Origin: Macrococcus capreoli
GTDB taxonomy: Bacteria; Bacillota; Bacilli; Staphylococcales; Staphylococcaceae
DNA length: 64,000 nt
Direction: 5' to 3'
Assembly: GCF_025628935.1 (NCBI RefSeq)
Contig: NZ_JAOTIS010000002.1
Coordinates: forward strand, 124,001 to 188,000
In this document: piece by piece, positions 15,089-23,273 of the stretch
Position numbering within the stretch: the first letter of the stretch is position 1
Layout of the letters: every line of letters begins with the position of its first letter
Translations under genes and position numbers: made by a program
The notes under the pieces: generated by a model
Seen by the model: the letters and a program-made list of their open reading frames with translations, nothing else
What the model was told of the DNA's origin: nothing
The model's database searches: none

Positions 15089-15178
15089 TTAAATTAGCAG
15101 CGATATTAAAAGCGTTATAGCACAAATAATATAAATTAGTATGAAATACACTAAAAACATATCTTCGTTATCATACAC
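15089..15178 (-). CDS. Tiny single-helix membrane protein (29 aa)
   Basis: A GTG start at 15178, 10 bp after AGGAGG (15189-15195), opens a 29-residue frame with acidic head YDNEDM and one membrane helix (LVYFILIYIICAITLLISLLI). The ribosome-binding site is strong and the frame is almost all hydrophobic. It lies between the repeat block at 15207-15241 and the 70-residue gene. Coding status is plausible, not certain. Confidence 0.4.
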   Translation of the reverse strand: MYDNEDMFLVYFILIYIICAITLLISLLI

Positions 15179-15206
15179 AGTATCAACGCCTCCTAGTTAT
15201 TTTATT

Positions 15207-15241
15207 CGCATAATCGTAATTAACATAATCGTAATTATGCG
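15207..15241. repeat. Tandem 15-bp direct repeat inside an 8-bp inverted repeat
   Basis: CATAATCGTAATTA occurs at 15209-15222 and again at 15224-15237, period 15 bp. The block is bounded by CGCATAAT (15207-15214) and ATTATGCG (15234-15241), which are inverted. It could be an operator, an iteron pair, or a terminator-like hairpin for the gene at 15264-15497. The 15-bp period equals that of the iterons at 18704-18748. Confidence 0.6.
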
Positions 15242-15263
15242 ATAAATGTTTAATTTTATTTGA

Positions 15264-15497
15264 TTAATACACAGTTCTAATAATTGCATGGATATGAGAA
15301 ATATTCGTTTCTTTCATAAATTCCATTTCATCTCGTTCTTTAAAACCTTGCGACTGTAAATGTTTTACTAGCTTATTATATGAGTTCCAATAACATTCGG
15401 ACTCCCATTCTCTGTTACCACTATGTCTCATTTCGATAAATTTTACTGTATATAAAACACTACTAATTTCTATCGTCTCTATCACTTTTCGTTCCAT
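15264..15497 (-). CDS. Small protein in a repeat-flanked, low-CpG cassette
   Basis: The 77-residue frame is taken from ATG 15497 (MERKVIETIEISSVLYTVKF), after TTTAGGAGGAAAAGA; a longer frame upstream lacks this signal. Unlike its neighbours it has little CpG. The protein is charged and probably alpha/beta, with NREWESECYWNSYNK in the middle. The gene sits between the direct repeats at 15207-15241 and the inverted repeat at 15552-15617, and so may be a separately acquired moron. Function unknown. Confidence 0.55.
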   Translation of the reverse strand: MERKVIETIEISSVLYTVKFIEMRHSGNREWESECYWNSYNKLVKHLQSQGFKERDEMEFMKETNISHIHAIIRTVY

Positions 15498-15551
15498 TCT
15501 TTTCCTCCTAAATAAAACTTTTATTTTATATCGACATTTACCGCTAAAACT

Positions 15552-15617
15552 TCGGCTAATATGGAGTAGAATTGCAAAAAGTCCGTCAAATATGGAGTTC
15601 AATTCCACATTAGCCGA
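15552..15617. repeat. Inverted and direct repeat cluster, possible operator or origin
   Basis: TCGGCTAATATGGA (15552-15565) and TCCACATTAGCCGA (15604-15617) are inverted with 1 mismatch in 14 bp. AATATGGAGT is repeated directly at 15558-15567 and 15589-15598, and once more in inverted, 2-mismatch form at 15602-15611. Three copies of one motif in 54 bp suggests a protein-binding site. It lies upstream of the low-CpG gene and just below the AAA+ gene. Confidence 0.55.
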
Positions 15618-15660
15618 TAACTCTCGTTTCAGCAGTTGTGGCGCGGCCTAGCAATTCGAC

Positions 15661-16749
15661 TTATATTACGTAATGAAGCATTGGCTGCGCTTGTTGCATT
15701 AACACTACGTTCTTAATCGTTGATCCCGGCTTAATTCGATCATTACCGTCAGATAAGTATAGTACTTCGCAATCTCCGCCACTAATAAACAGTCCACCAT
15801 CCGACTCTACCGCAGCAGTACCGTCAATAGCGATAGTAAAACAATCTGAATCGGAGTAATATTCAAGTCGTTCGTTTGCACTAAATAGGTCTAACTGTTC
15901 GTTCGATATAGGCGTTTCAATTTCTTTTCCTTCTGCGGTTTGAAATGTCACCAAAACGTTATATCTTTGCGCTTCCGTACTTAAAATATTTAAATCTTGA
16001 ATCGCTTCTGTAAACGAAGTGCCGTTATCTAATTCAAATGCAATAGCACGTAAACAATCGAAGTTCAGTTTTACGTTGCTACTAAACAACTCAACCGCTT
16101 TAATCTCGCTATGATACTCTTCGGACACTTTGTCCGTTAAATATTCACGTATTTCGGAAGGTGTAGGATATGCAAAACGGATATGATAGTGAAATCGTCC
16201 CGGTCTATTAATCAGAAACGGACTAACCTTGTGTAAATCGTTCACAGTAATCGCATATAGGCGTTTCTGTTGCGATGTTCCGTCGAATAGGCCTAGCATC
16301 GAATCCTGCGTAGAACCTTCGTCATTATATTTATACGGGAACACTTTCTCAAATTCGTCGAATAGCACTAAGCATTCTTGCGTAATCTTTTCGATAAACT
16401 CCGCTACATTCGGATAATTATCCGTTACTAGGATTACCGGCAACCCTTTTTCAATCACCTTTTCTGCTAGTAACTGCGTAAATAACGACTTACCTATCCC
16501 TTTATCTCCGCTAAGGATTACGCCTAACGATCTATTCTGCTTTTCAAACGCAGACAATACCTTCTCGATTTTAACTTCGTGTGTTCCGTATAGTTTCTCC
16601 TCTTTTTGTACGAAGTCAGTAACTTGTTTAAGCGAGAATCCCGCCATAGGGTGAAACTTCACTAGATACGTTTGTGCAGGCAATGCGTCAAAAGTCTTTA
16701 ACTCGTTTTCGTAAATCTCGTATGTGCTTCCGTAATTGATAACTTTCAT
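15661..16749 (-). CDS. AAA+ ATPase (phage)
   Basis: The 362-residue protein has Walker A GDKGIGKS (81-88), Walker B CLVLFDEFEK (126-135), sensor 1 ITVND (167-171) and arginine fingers in NRPGRF (181-186), the signature of the FtsH/Cdc48 type of AAA+ domain. Flanks are about 75 N-terminal and 170 C-terminal residues, the latter ending in a beta-rich part (250-362). There is no protease domain. In phages such proteins sit near replication genes and their work is unclear; remodelling a replication or proteolysis complex is likely. Start from ATG 16749 after GGAGACGATAAA. Confidence 0.8.
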   Translation of the reverse strand: MKVINYGSTYEIYENELKTFDALPAQTYLVKFHPMAGFSLKQVTDFVQKEEKLYGTHEVKIEKVLSAFEKQNRSLGVILSGDKGIGKSLFTQLLAEKVIEKGLPVILVTDNYPNVAEFIEKITQECLVLFDEFEKVFPYKYNDEGSTQDSMLGLFDGTSQQKRLYAITVNDLHKVSPFLINRPGRFHYHIRFAYPTPSEIREYLTDKVSEEYHSEIKAVELFSSNVKLNFDCLRAIAFELDNGTSFTEAIQDLNILSTEAQRYNVLVTFQTAEGKEIETPISNEQLDLFSANERLEYYSDSDCFTIAIDGTAAVESDGGLFISGGDCEVLYLSDGNDRIKPGSTIKNVVLMQQAQPMLHYVI

Positions 16750-16879
16750 TTTATCGTCTCCATTCGTTTATTATTCGTTCATATATCGTTTATAAGCGAC
16801 GATAAAGTTCTCGAGTAGTATTTATCGTCTAATTCGTTAAACGCTCTCTACGTCGCTCTAAACGTCTTATACGGGTATT

Positions 16880-17248
16880 CTATCGCCAAGATATTAAAAC
16901 TTCTATCCCAAACGGGTCTTCTTCGTAGTCAAGCGTAAATCCACACTCTACTAGGCTTTTAGTTACCGCACAATCCTCCGTAAGTCTATACGGTAATATC
17001 GGCACACATTTTTCAGTTTCCGTATCTACCGTAAAATTACCGCGTCTTCCTTCTACGCCATTGCCCCAAGTGCGCTTTATAAACGTACAGTAATTACCTC
17101 GCTCGGCTTCTGACTGAATACGCTGCATAATCAAAGACTCCGTATACTTTGCGGATACGTCTCTCGCAATACCCATTTTACGTTTTCCATCGACGGTTAA
17201 TTTACGTGCGTCTTCTGCAGTCTTAACTTTAGTATCGAAATCTATCAT
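16880..17248 (-). CDS. Phage protein, unknown (122 aa)
   Basis: The product starts with MIDFDTKVKTAEDARKLT and has an N-terminal amphipathic helix followed by strands (EKCVPILPYRL, FGIEVLISW). No motif recognised. Separated from the AAA+ gene by 130 bp with no clear promoter or hairpin and 12 bp from the next gene upstream. Confidence 0.6.
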   Translation of the reverse strand: MIDFDTKVKTAEDARKLTVDGKRKMGIARDVSAKYTESLIMQRIQSEAERGNYCTFIKRTWGNGVEGRRGNFTVDTETEKCVPILPYRLTEDCAVTKSLVECGFTLDYEEDPFGIEVLISWR

Positions 17249-17260
17249 CGGTTCACTCCT

Positions 17261-17647
17261 TTACGCCTTAAACCATTCGGCAACATCGTCTAGCGGCTGG
17301 GCTTCGATTTCAGCCGCCTTATCTTCGTCTAATAATCGTTTCTGTACGACTTGTAAATCGGACTGTCGATACTTCCACGCAAAGCCGAATGATATGCCGG
17401 GGTACTGCTGCGAAGGTTTATACGTTTCAAATACGTAATCAATCCATTCCTTAATTAATCGCTTATTATGCGTTCCTTCCTTACGTGCAGTACCGAATAC
17501 CCTACCGATAGTACCTCGTTCTGCTTGCCATGACCCGAATGGTGCGTAATCAATGCCGAATCTATTACGATGTTCGTCGCAAAGATAATCGGTTAAGTTA
17601 CGTACGTTCCATTTTTCAACGGGTTTATCCGAATAATGAATCGCCAT
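17261..17647 (-). CDS. Phage protein, unknown (128 aa)
   Basis: The product (MAIHYSDKPVEKWNVRNLTDYLCDE ...) has motifs of a helical DNA-related protein: NRFGIDYAPFGSWQAERGTIGRV, HNKRLIKEWIDYVFETY, then ISFGFAWKYR. The 'GRxFG...LIKEWIDYVF' pattern is seen in some uncharacterised phage replication-region proteins. No catalytic motif is present. GGAGACGATAAAC precedes the ATG. Confidence 0.6.
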   Translation of the reverse strand: MAIHYSDKPVEKWNVRNLTDYLCDEHRNRFGIDYAPFGSWQAERGTIGRVFGTARKEGTHNKRLIKEWIDYVFETYKPSQQYPGISFGFAWKYRQSDLQVVQKRLLDEDKAAEIEAQPLDDVAEWFKA

Positions 17648-17649
17648 GT

Positions 17650-17883
17650 TTATCGTCTCCTTTCCTTGCTTGCTTGCGAGTGCTTAATTAAAGCGTTTAA
17701 AATATCCGAGGCAATCGCAGTCAAGTCTTTATGCACGGTTGCTCTATCGAATTCGTCATCGGCTAAGATCGTGTTACGCACGTCATAAATAGCAAGCACT
17801 TGCGTAGTTACGTCGTCATGTAGCGCTTTATCCGCCTCTAAAAGCCTAGCCGCTTTACCGTAATATTCATCGGCCATTACCAT
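17650..17883 (-). CDS. Small helical protein, unknown (77 aa)
   Basis: An AGGAGGCGCTGACA leader fixes ATG 17883 (MVMADEYYGKAARLLEADKAL...). The product is charged, all-helical and ends in RRR. The start overlaps the stop of the next gene upstream by 17 bp. No function can be assigned. Confidence 0.55.
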   Translation of the reverse strand: MVMADEYYGKAARLLEADKALHDDVTTQVLAIYDVRNTILADDEFDRATVHKDLTAIASDILNALIKHSQASKERRR

Positions 17884-18136
17884 TGTCAGCGCCTCCTAAC
17901 GTTATCTCTCTCACATACGCAATGCCTAAACGTTCTTGTCCGTATTCACAATCGCCATTATCGAATGAATACCATTTCTCGCCTTTCCATCCTGTAACGC
18001 CTAAGTCTAAGTAGCCGCGAGATAGTATTTCTGCAACGGCTTCTTCTTCTGTTGCATAAACGTAGTCACTCGTCCATTCGTAATGATCCGACCATGCTTC
18101 TCCGTTATCGTAATGTGGTTGATATAATTTCGTCAT
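17867..18136 (-). CDS. Small acidic protein, unknown (89 aa)
   Basis: The product has many aromatic residues (YQPHYDNGEAWSDHYEW, GEKWYSFDNGD) and the layout strand-helix-strand-strand. It ends in VREITLGGADNGNGR. No family recognised. GGAGACGGTATT precedes the ATG at 18136. Confidence 0.55.
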   Translation of the reverse strand: MTKLYQPHYDNGEAWSDHYEWTSDYVYATEEEAVAEILSRGYLDLGVTGWKGEKWYSFDNGDCEYGQERLGIAYVREITLGGADNGNGR

Positions 18137-18155
18137 AATACCGTCTCCTTCTCCT

Positions 18156-18533
18156 TTATGCGTCTAAAACGTCAAAACTATCTAATCCGATCTGAATAGC
18201 TGCTACGCTATAATAATAGCCACCGTTACCTGCGTCAGCATATACGAGGCCTTGCGCTATTTCATTTCGGTTATGGAATAGCTTAATAGATCCTTCGCTT
18301 ACATACGTATCTCCGTCATGTTCGCTATCGCGAAGAACCTCGAATTCTACATCGGTTATAACTGCGTCTAGTTTTACTTTATCGAACGATCCTCCCGCCC
18401 ATGCGCAACAATCCTGTTCCGAACATATAATCGATACCACTTGTCCGTTGTCTAATACGAGTTTATTCTCGTCCCATTCGACTACTCTTCGCAAATACAA
18501 CGCCTCTTTAATCGCTTCTAAATTACGTTCCAT
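18156..18533 (-). CDS. Phage protein of DUF7448-like type
   Basis: The 125-residue protein contains the text LDNGQVVSIICSEQDCCAWAGGSF followed by DAVITDVEFE, which I recognise as the conserved core of a phage family of unknown function (DUF7448-like; cysteine pair with CCAWA). It is predicted beta-rich. The gene is the first after the iteron region. Function unknown in all relatives I know of. Confidence 0.55.
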   Translation of the reverse strand: MERNLEAIKEALYLRRVVEWDENKLVLDNGQVVSIICSEQDCCAWAGGSFDKVKLDAVITDVEFEVLRDSEHDGDTYVSEGSIKLFHNRNEIAQGLVYADAGNGGYYYSVAAIQIGLDSFDVLDA

Positions 18534-18675
18534 ATTACCGTCTCCTTTTCGTTTATAATTCGTTTATTATTTCTATAGCATACATATACGTATATATGCG
18601 TTAGTAATATCGTTCTTATACGTATTAAAACCGGCATATAATATCTTTATTGCAATATGGTTTTGATACGCGCAT

Positions 18676-18695
18676 ACGCTTGCTTTAGCAAGTGT
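18676..18695. repeat. Hairpin next to iterons
   Basis: ACGCTTGC and GCAAGTGT pair over 8 bp (one G-T) around a TTTA loop. There is no T-run on either side, so it is not a standard terminator. It adjoins the iterons by 8 bp. Confidence 0.5.
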
Positions 18696-18703
18696 TGCAT
18701 ATA

Positions 18704-18748
18704 TTAATTCTTGTTACGTTAATTCTTGTTATAATAATTCTTATTACT
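18704..18748. repeat. Three tandem 15-bp iterons
   Basis: Units TTAATTCTTGTTACG (18704), TTAATTCTTGTTATA (18719) and ATAATTCTTATTACT (18734) follow each other at an exact 15-bp period; the first 13 positions of the first two are identical. Phased iterons of this kind bind replication initiators or repressors. The neighbouring winged-helix gene (18816-19136) is the obvious candidate ligand. Confidence 0.7.
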
Positions 18749-18815
18749 GTCGCTATTTTGAAGTGAGGCCTCCCCACAATAATTGGTAGTACCCCTCCAC
18801 GTAAATTAGCGAGTA

Positions 18816-19136
18816 CTATACGTTTTTGAGTATATAAATGTTGGTGTCGCGCTCTTTAGTCGGCCGACCGTCTTCGTCCGATTTATACCGCTCAACGATT
18901 TCTAAGTACCCGTACTCGACCAACGTTTTAAACGATTTAGTTAGAGTATTATTGCTAACTCTCGCTCTTGCTGCGATAGATTTACGTGCCGGCCAAGCAT
19001 CGCGATCCGTTTTCGTATTATCAACGTAACTTGCTAATGCCACTGCAACGCTTTTATCCGAAGCAGATAATCGTTCGTCCATCGCTAGTTTCTTCGATAG
19101 CATTATGAACGGTTGTCTTTCGTCTTTAACTGACAT
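18816..19136 (-). CDS. Winged-helix (HTH_36-like) protein, candidate replication initiator or regulator
   Basis: The start at ATG 19136 (MSVKDERQPFIMLSKKLAMD) has AAGGAGGCGAATAAAT before it, so the longer frame is rejected. The 106 residues match the winged-helix domain of phage replisome organisers: SASDKSVAVALASYVDN (24-40), WPARKSIAARARVSNNTLTKSF (48-69, the helix-turn-helix) and YGYLEIVERY (75-84, the wing). It has no further domain, whereas true organisers usually have a C-terminal half. The shared 38-bp element lies 24 bp upstream of the start, and iterons lie below the stop. Confidence 0.7.
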   Translation of the reverse strand: MSVKDERQPFIMLSKKLAMDERLSASDKSVAVALASYVDNTKTDRDAWPARKSIAARARVSNNTLTKSFKTLVEYGYLEIVERYKSDEDGRPTKERDTNIYILKNV

Positions 19137-19159
19137 ATTTATTCGCCTCCTTACTTCTA

Positions 19160-19198
19160 TAACGAAATGACTTCGTATTTTCGCACACTTTGCGTTAA
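19160..19198 (-). promoter_or_regulatory. Shared regulatory element, copy B (before winged-helix gene)
   Basis: On the plus strand: TAACGAAATGA, a 7-bp variable part, TTTTCGCACAC, then TTTGCGTTAA. Two 11-bp blocks are identical to copy A at 10338-10375 and the outer arms are inverted repeats. The flanking sequence differs, so the conservation is confined to the element. It probably coordinates the winged-helix gene with the sigma-like gene. Confidence 0.7.
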
Positions 19199-19232
19199 AA
19201 AAGTTTAGAGAAGTTTTACACCGCATAATAAA

Positions 19233-19262
19233 AACGCCTACAACATCGCAGTCATAGGCGTT
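19233..19262 (-). terminator. Intrinsic terminator after the integrase
   Basis: AACGCCTA and TAGGCGTT form a perfect 8-bp stem over a 14-nt loop, followed on the minus strand by TTTATTATG. It lies 10 bp below the integrase stop and isolates the integrase from the early genes. Confidence 0.7.
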
Positions 19263-19271
19263 AATAATTCG

Positions 19272-20294
19272 TTATCTAATTCGTCGGTTTCTCGCTTTAT
19301 TGTATTTCTTTTCGCCTTTCAGCACTTGGTCTAGCGGACTATACGATTCCTGCTGCAACATCTGCAAGTTTTCGCTTACATGCGCATATATCTCCGTTGT
19401 AGCTATCTTTCTATGCCCGAGTATCTTCTGTAATACGCGCATATTACCGCCATTCTCGAGGAATAGCATGGCCGCCGTGTGTCTGAACATGTGCGGCGTT
19501 ATATGCGTCTTAATGCCGTAATAATTGCTATAACGCTTTAGATTCGCTCTAAATGCTTCGGGTTGGAACTTTTCACCGTTAACCCCAACGAATAAATAAA
19601 CGGTATTAAACTCGCGACACTCTTCGATTAATTCGAGTATTAGCTTTTTTGTGCGATTGCTAAATCCGACGTATCGTGGATCATTCGTTTTTGTCTTCGA
19701 GAAATAAATCGTCTTTTTATCGAAATCAATATCCGTCTTTTTAATTGATAATACTTCGTCTATACGACCGAATGTATCCAACAATACGTGTATTGCGACA
19801 TAAAGACGAAACTCCGTATAGTATGCCGTGTTTAAACTTTCGATTAATAATCGTAAATCTTCTTTCGGAATCGTTTTAATTTTTTCTTTGTCTCGCTTCA
19901 TACAAGGTATGCCCTCGAACGGATTGATTTCGATATACCCTGCGAGTACAAGTTCGTTATAGATCGTCTTGCATAGCTTTAGATACGTATTAATCGTAGA
20001 CGGCTTGATGCCACGTTGTATGCCTTCGTTATGAAATCGGTCTTTATAATGTACCTTATCCGTTTGTAACCAGCGTATAAAGCTGCGCGCCTCTTCATGC
20101 GTAATATACATTGCATCGGGTCTATCGCCAAAGTATTCGTATAATGACGTGAACACACGCCCGTACCCTTTTAGCGTATTATGCGACAAATTCATCATTT
20201 CTTTGCGCTCAATAACGATGTCATTAATCGCAGAAAAACCCCCGCTAACATCTAGCGAGGGATTTCGGTTTACTTTCGTAAGTTTCCTTTTCAT
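19272..20294 (-). CDS. int: Tyrosine-family integrase
   Basis: The 340-residue recombinase has an N-terminal basic tail, a core-binding SAM-like domain (about 20-125) and a catalytic domain with all conserved residues: R177 in GRIDEVLSI, K200/K202 in FSKTKTND, H268-x2-R271 in PHMFRHTAA, H294 in LGHRK and nucleophile Y303 in EIYAHVSE. It would recombine attP with an attB near the 3' end of infB. AAGGAGGGCGATGTGTT precedes the ATG. The gene is the rightmost of the element and points away from infB, as phage integrases usually lie beside their att site. Confidence 0.96.
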   Translation of the reverse strand: MKRKLTKVNRNPSLDVSGGFSAINDIVIERKEMMNLSHNTLKGYGRVFTSLYEYFGDRPDAMYITHEEARSFIRWLQTDKVHYKDRFHNEGIQRGIKPSTINTYLKLCKTIYNELVLAGYIEINPFEGIPCMKRDKEKIKTIPKEDLRLLIESLNTAYYTEFRLYVAIHVLLDTFGRIDEVLSIKKTDIDFDKKTIYFSKTKTNDPRYVGFSNRTKKLILELIEECREFNTVYLFVGVNGEKFQPEAFRANLKRYSNYYGIKTHITPHMFRHTAAMLFLENGGNMRVLQKILGHRKIATTEIYAHVSENLQMLQQESYSPLDQVLKGEKKYNKARNRRIR

Positions 20295-20488
20295 AACACA
20301 TCGCCCTCCTTATTCGTTTAGAATCGGGCATAAGACGATATGTCGGTATTACTGCGGGCTGCACCATGTATGCGCTCTTTCACGAAACTATGCGTTTATA
20401 TCTCCGATTAGGGAAAACGGTATAATTTCGTAAAAATTGCGCTAACTTATGTTGGTATCTCCGTAGAACTTCAAAACGCTAAATGGCA
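20295..20488. other. Element-chromosome junction, attachment site region
   Basis: This 194-bp stretch separates the integrase from the infB stop. It contains the integrase ribosome-binding site (20297-20310) and CpG-rich element-like sequence up to roughly 20440. The att core is expected in or just before the 3' end of infB. The exact core cannot be read without the left junction. No terminator for infB is visible, so its transcript may enter the integrase gene. Confidence 0.55.
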
Positions 20489-22646
<2,158 letters not shown>

Positions 22647-22654
<8 letters not shown>

Positions 22655-22979
22655 AGGTTCTCTCCTCATTGATGTCACGGATAAGTGCCTGGATTGACTT
22701 CGCAAATCCAGCATCAAGAATACCAATCGTTACACGTTCTGCTTTACCGATTGCATACCCTAATTCAAATCGTGTTCCATACTGTACTAATGGAACGTTA
22801 AATGAATGACATTTATTCGTAACAGTTTTCATTGTATTGGGTCCAGCGTCCGACGCTAGGATTACTAATTTACATCGCTTACTTCTTACTTCGTTAATGA
22901 CGAGTTCTTCACCTGTTGCGAGTTTTCTTGCACGCATCGCAAGGCCTAATAAATTAAATAATTTATCTTCTTTGTTCAT
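22647..22979 (-). CDS. ylxQ: Ribosomal L7Ae-like protein YlxQ
   Basis: The 110-residue protein belongs to the L7Ae/L30e family ([35 protein letters not shown]), which binds kink-turn RNA. It lies in the conserved nusA-ylxR-ylxQ-infB operon, overlapping ylxR by 4 bp and infB by 8 bp. In related bacteria it is a nonessential, ribosome- or RNase P-associated RNA-binding protein. The cysteine and motif pattern fits well. Confidence 0.9.
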
Positions 22980-23263
22980 CGTTTCGGTATCATTTCTCTA
23001 TAGATTAAACGAATAATTTCGTCATAGATCGGGCTGATAATCTCACTGTCAATCTCAAAAAATTGTTCTAATTTTTTCTTTTTTCGTGCTGTTTCAACAA
23101 TTGCAAGATCCATTGTGACATATGCACCACGACCATTTTGTTTTCCGGTTGGGTCAACAAAAATGTCACCTTCTTTAGTCTTTACGACACGTAACATTTC
23201 TTTTTTAGGTTTCATTTCATTGCTTAATATACATTTGCGCATAGGTATTTTCTTTTGTTTCAT
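22976..23263 (-). CDS. ylxR: YlxR, RNase P modulator family (DUF448)
   Basis: The 95-residue basic protein carries the family signature RKCILSNEMKPKKEMLRVV and the motif GKQNGRGAYV. YlxR (RnpM) binds and tunes RNase P RNA in B. subtilis. It overlaps ylxQ by 4 bp (ATGA). The start has AGGTGTTTTT upstream. Confidence 0.9.
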   Translation of the reverse strand: MKQKKIPMRKCILSNEMKPKKEMLRVVKTKEGDIFVDPTGKQNGRGAYVTMDLAIVETARKKKKLEQFFEIDSEIISPIYDEIIRLIYREMIPKR

Positions 23264-23273
23264 AAAAACACCT

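Larger units (their letters stand above)
18534..18815. other. 282-bp noncoding region with iterons: origin or control candidate
   Basis: This is the longest gene-free stretch of the element. It contains the start-associated leader of the next gene (18536-18555), a 12-bp palindrome ATATACGTATAT at 18584-18595, a hairpin at 18676-18695, and three tandem iterons at 18704-18748. AT-rich sequence and position beside a winged-helix gene fit a replication origin, but a control region is equally possible. Confidence 0.5.
1..20488. mobile_element. Integrated temperate phage or phage-like element (left part outside window)
   Basis: The stretch carries an integrase at its right end, a complete set of phage replication genes, many very small overlapping genes on one strand, and one divergent helix-turn-helix gene. 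Its base use is richer in CpG than the housekeeping genes that start at infB. No structural, packaging or lysis gene is in the window, so a whole prophage, a defective prophage and a satellite element all remain possible; the full replisome favours a phage. The right boundary lies between the integrase start and the infB stop, and the left boundary is not visible. Confidence 0.9.

Noticed and set aside
18704-18748. CRISPR array
   Set aside because: The repeats are directly adjacent at 15-bp period with no spacers, and no cas genes are near. No CRISPR-like array was seen elsewhere in the window.
18838-19029. Plus-strand frames opposite the winged-helix gene
   Set aside because: Antisense shadow without initiation signals.
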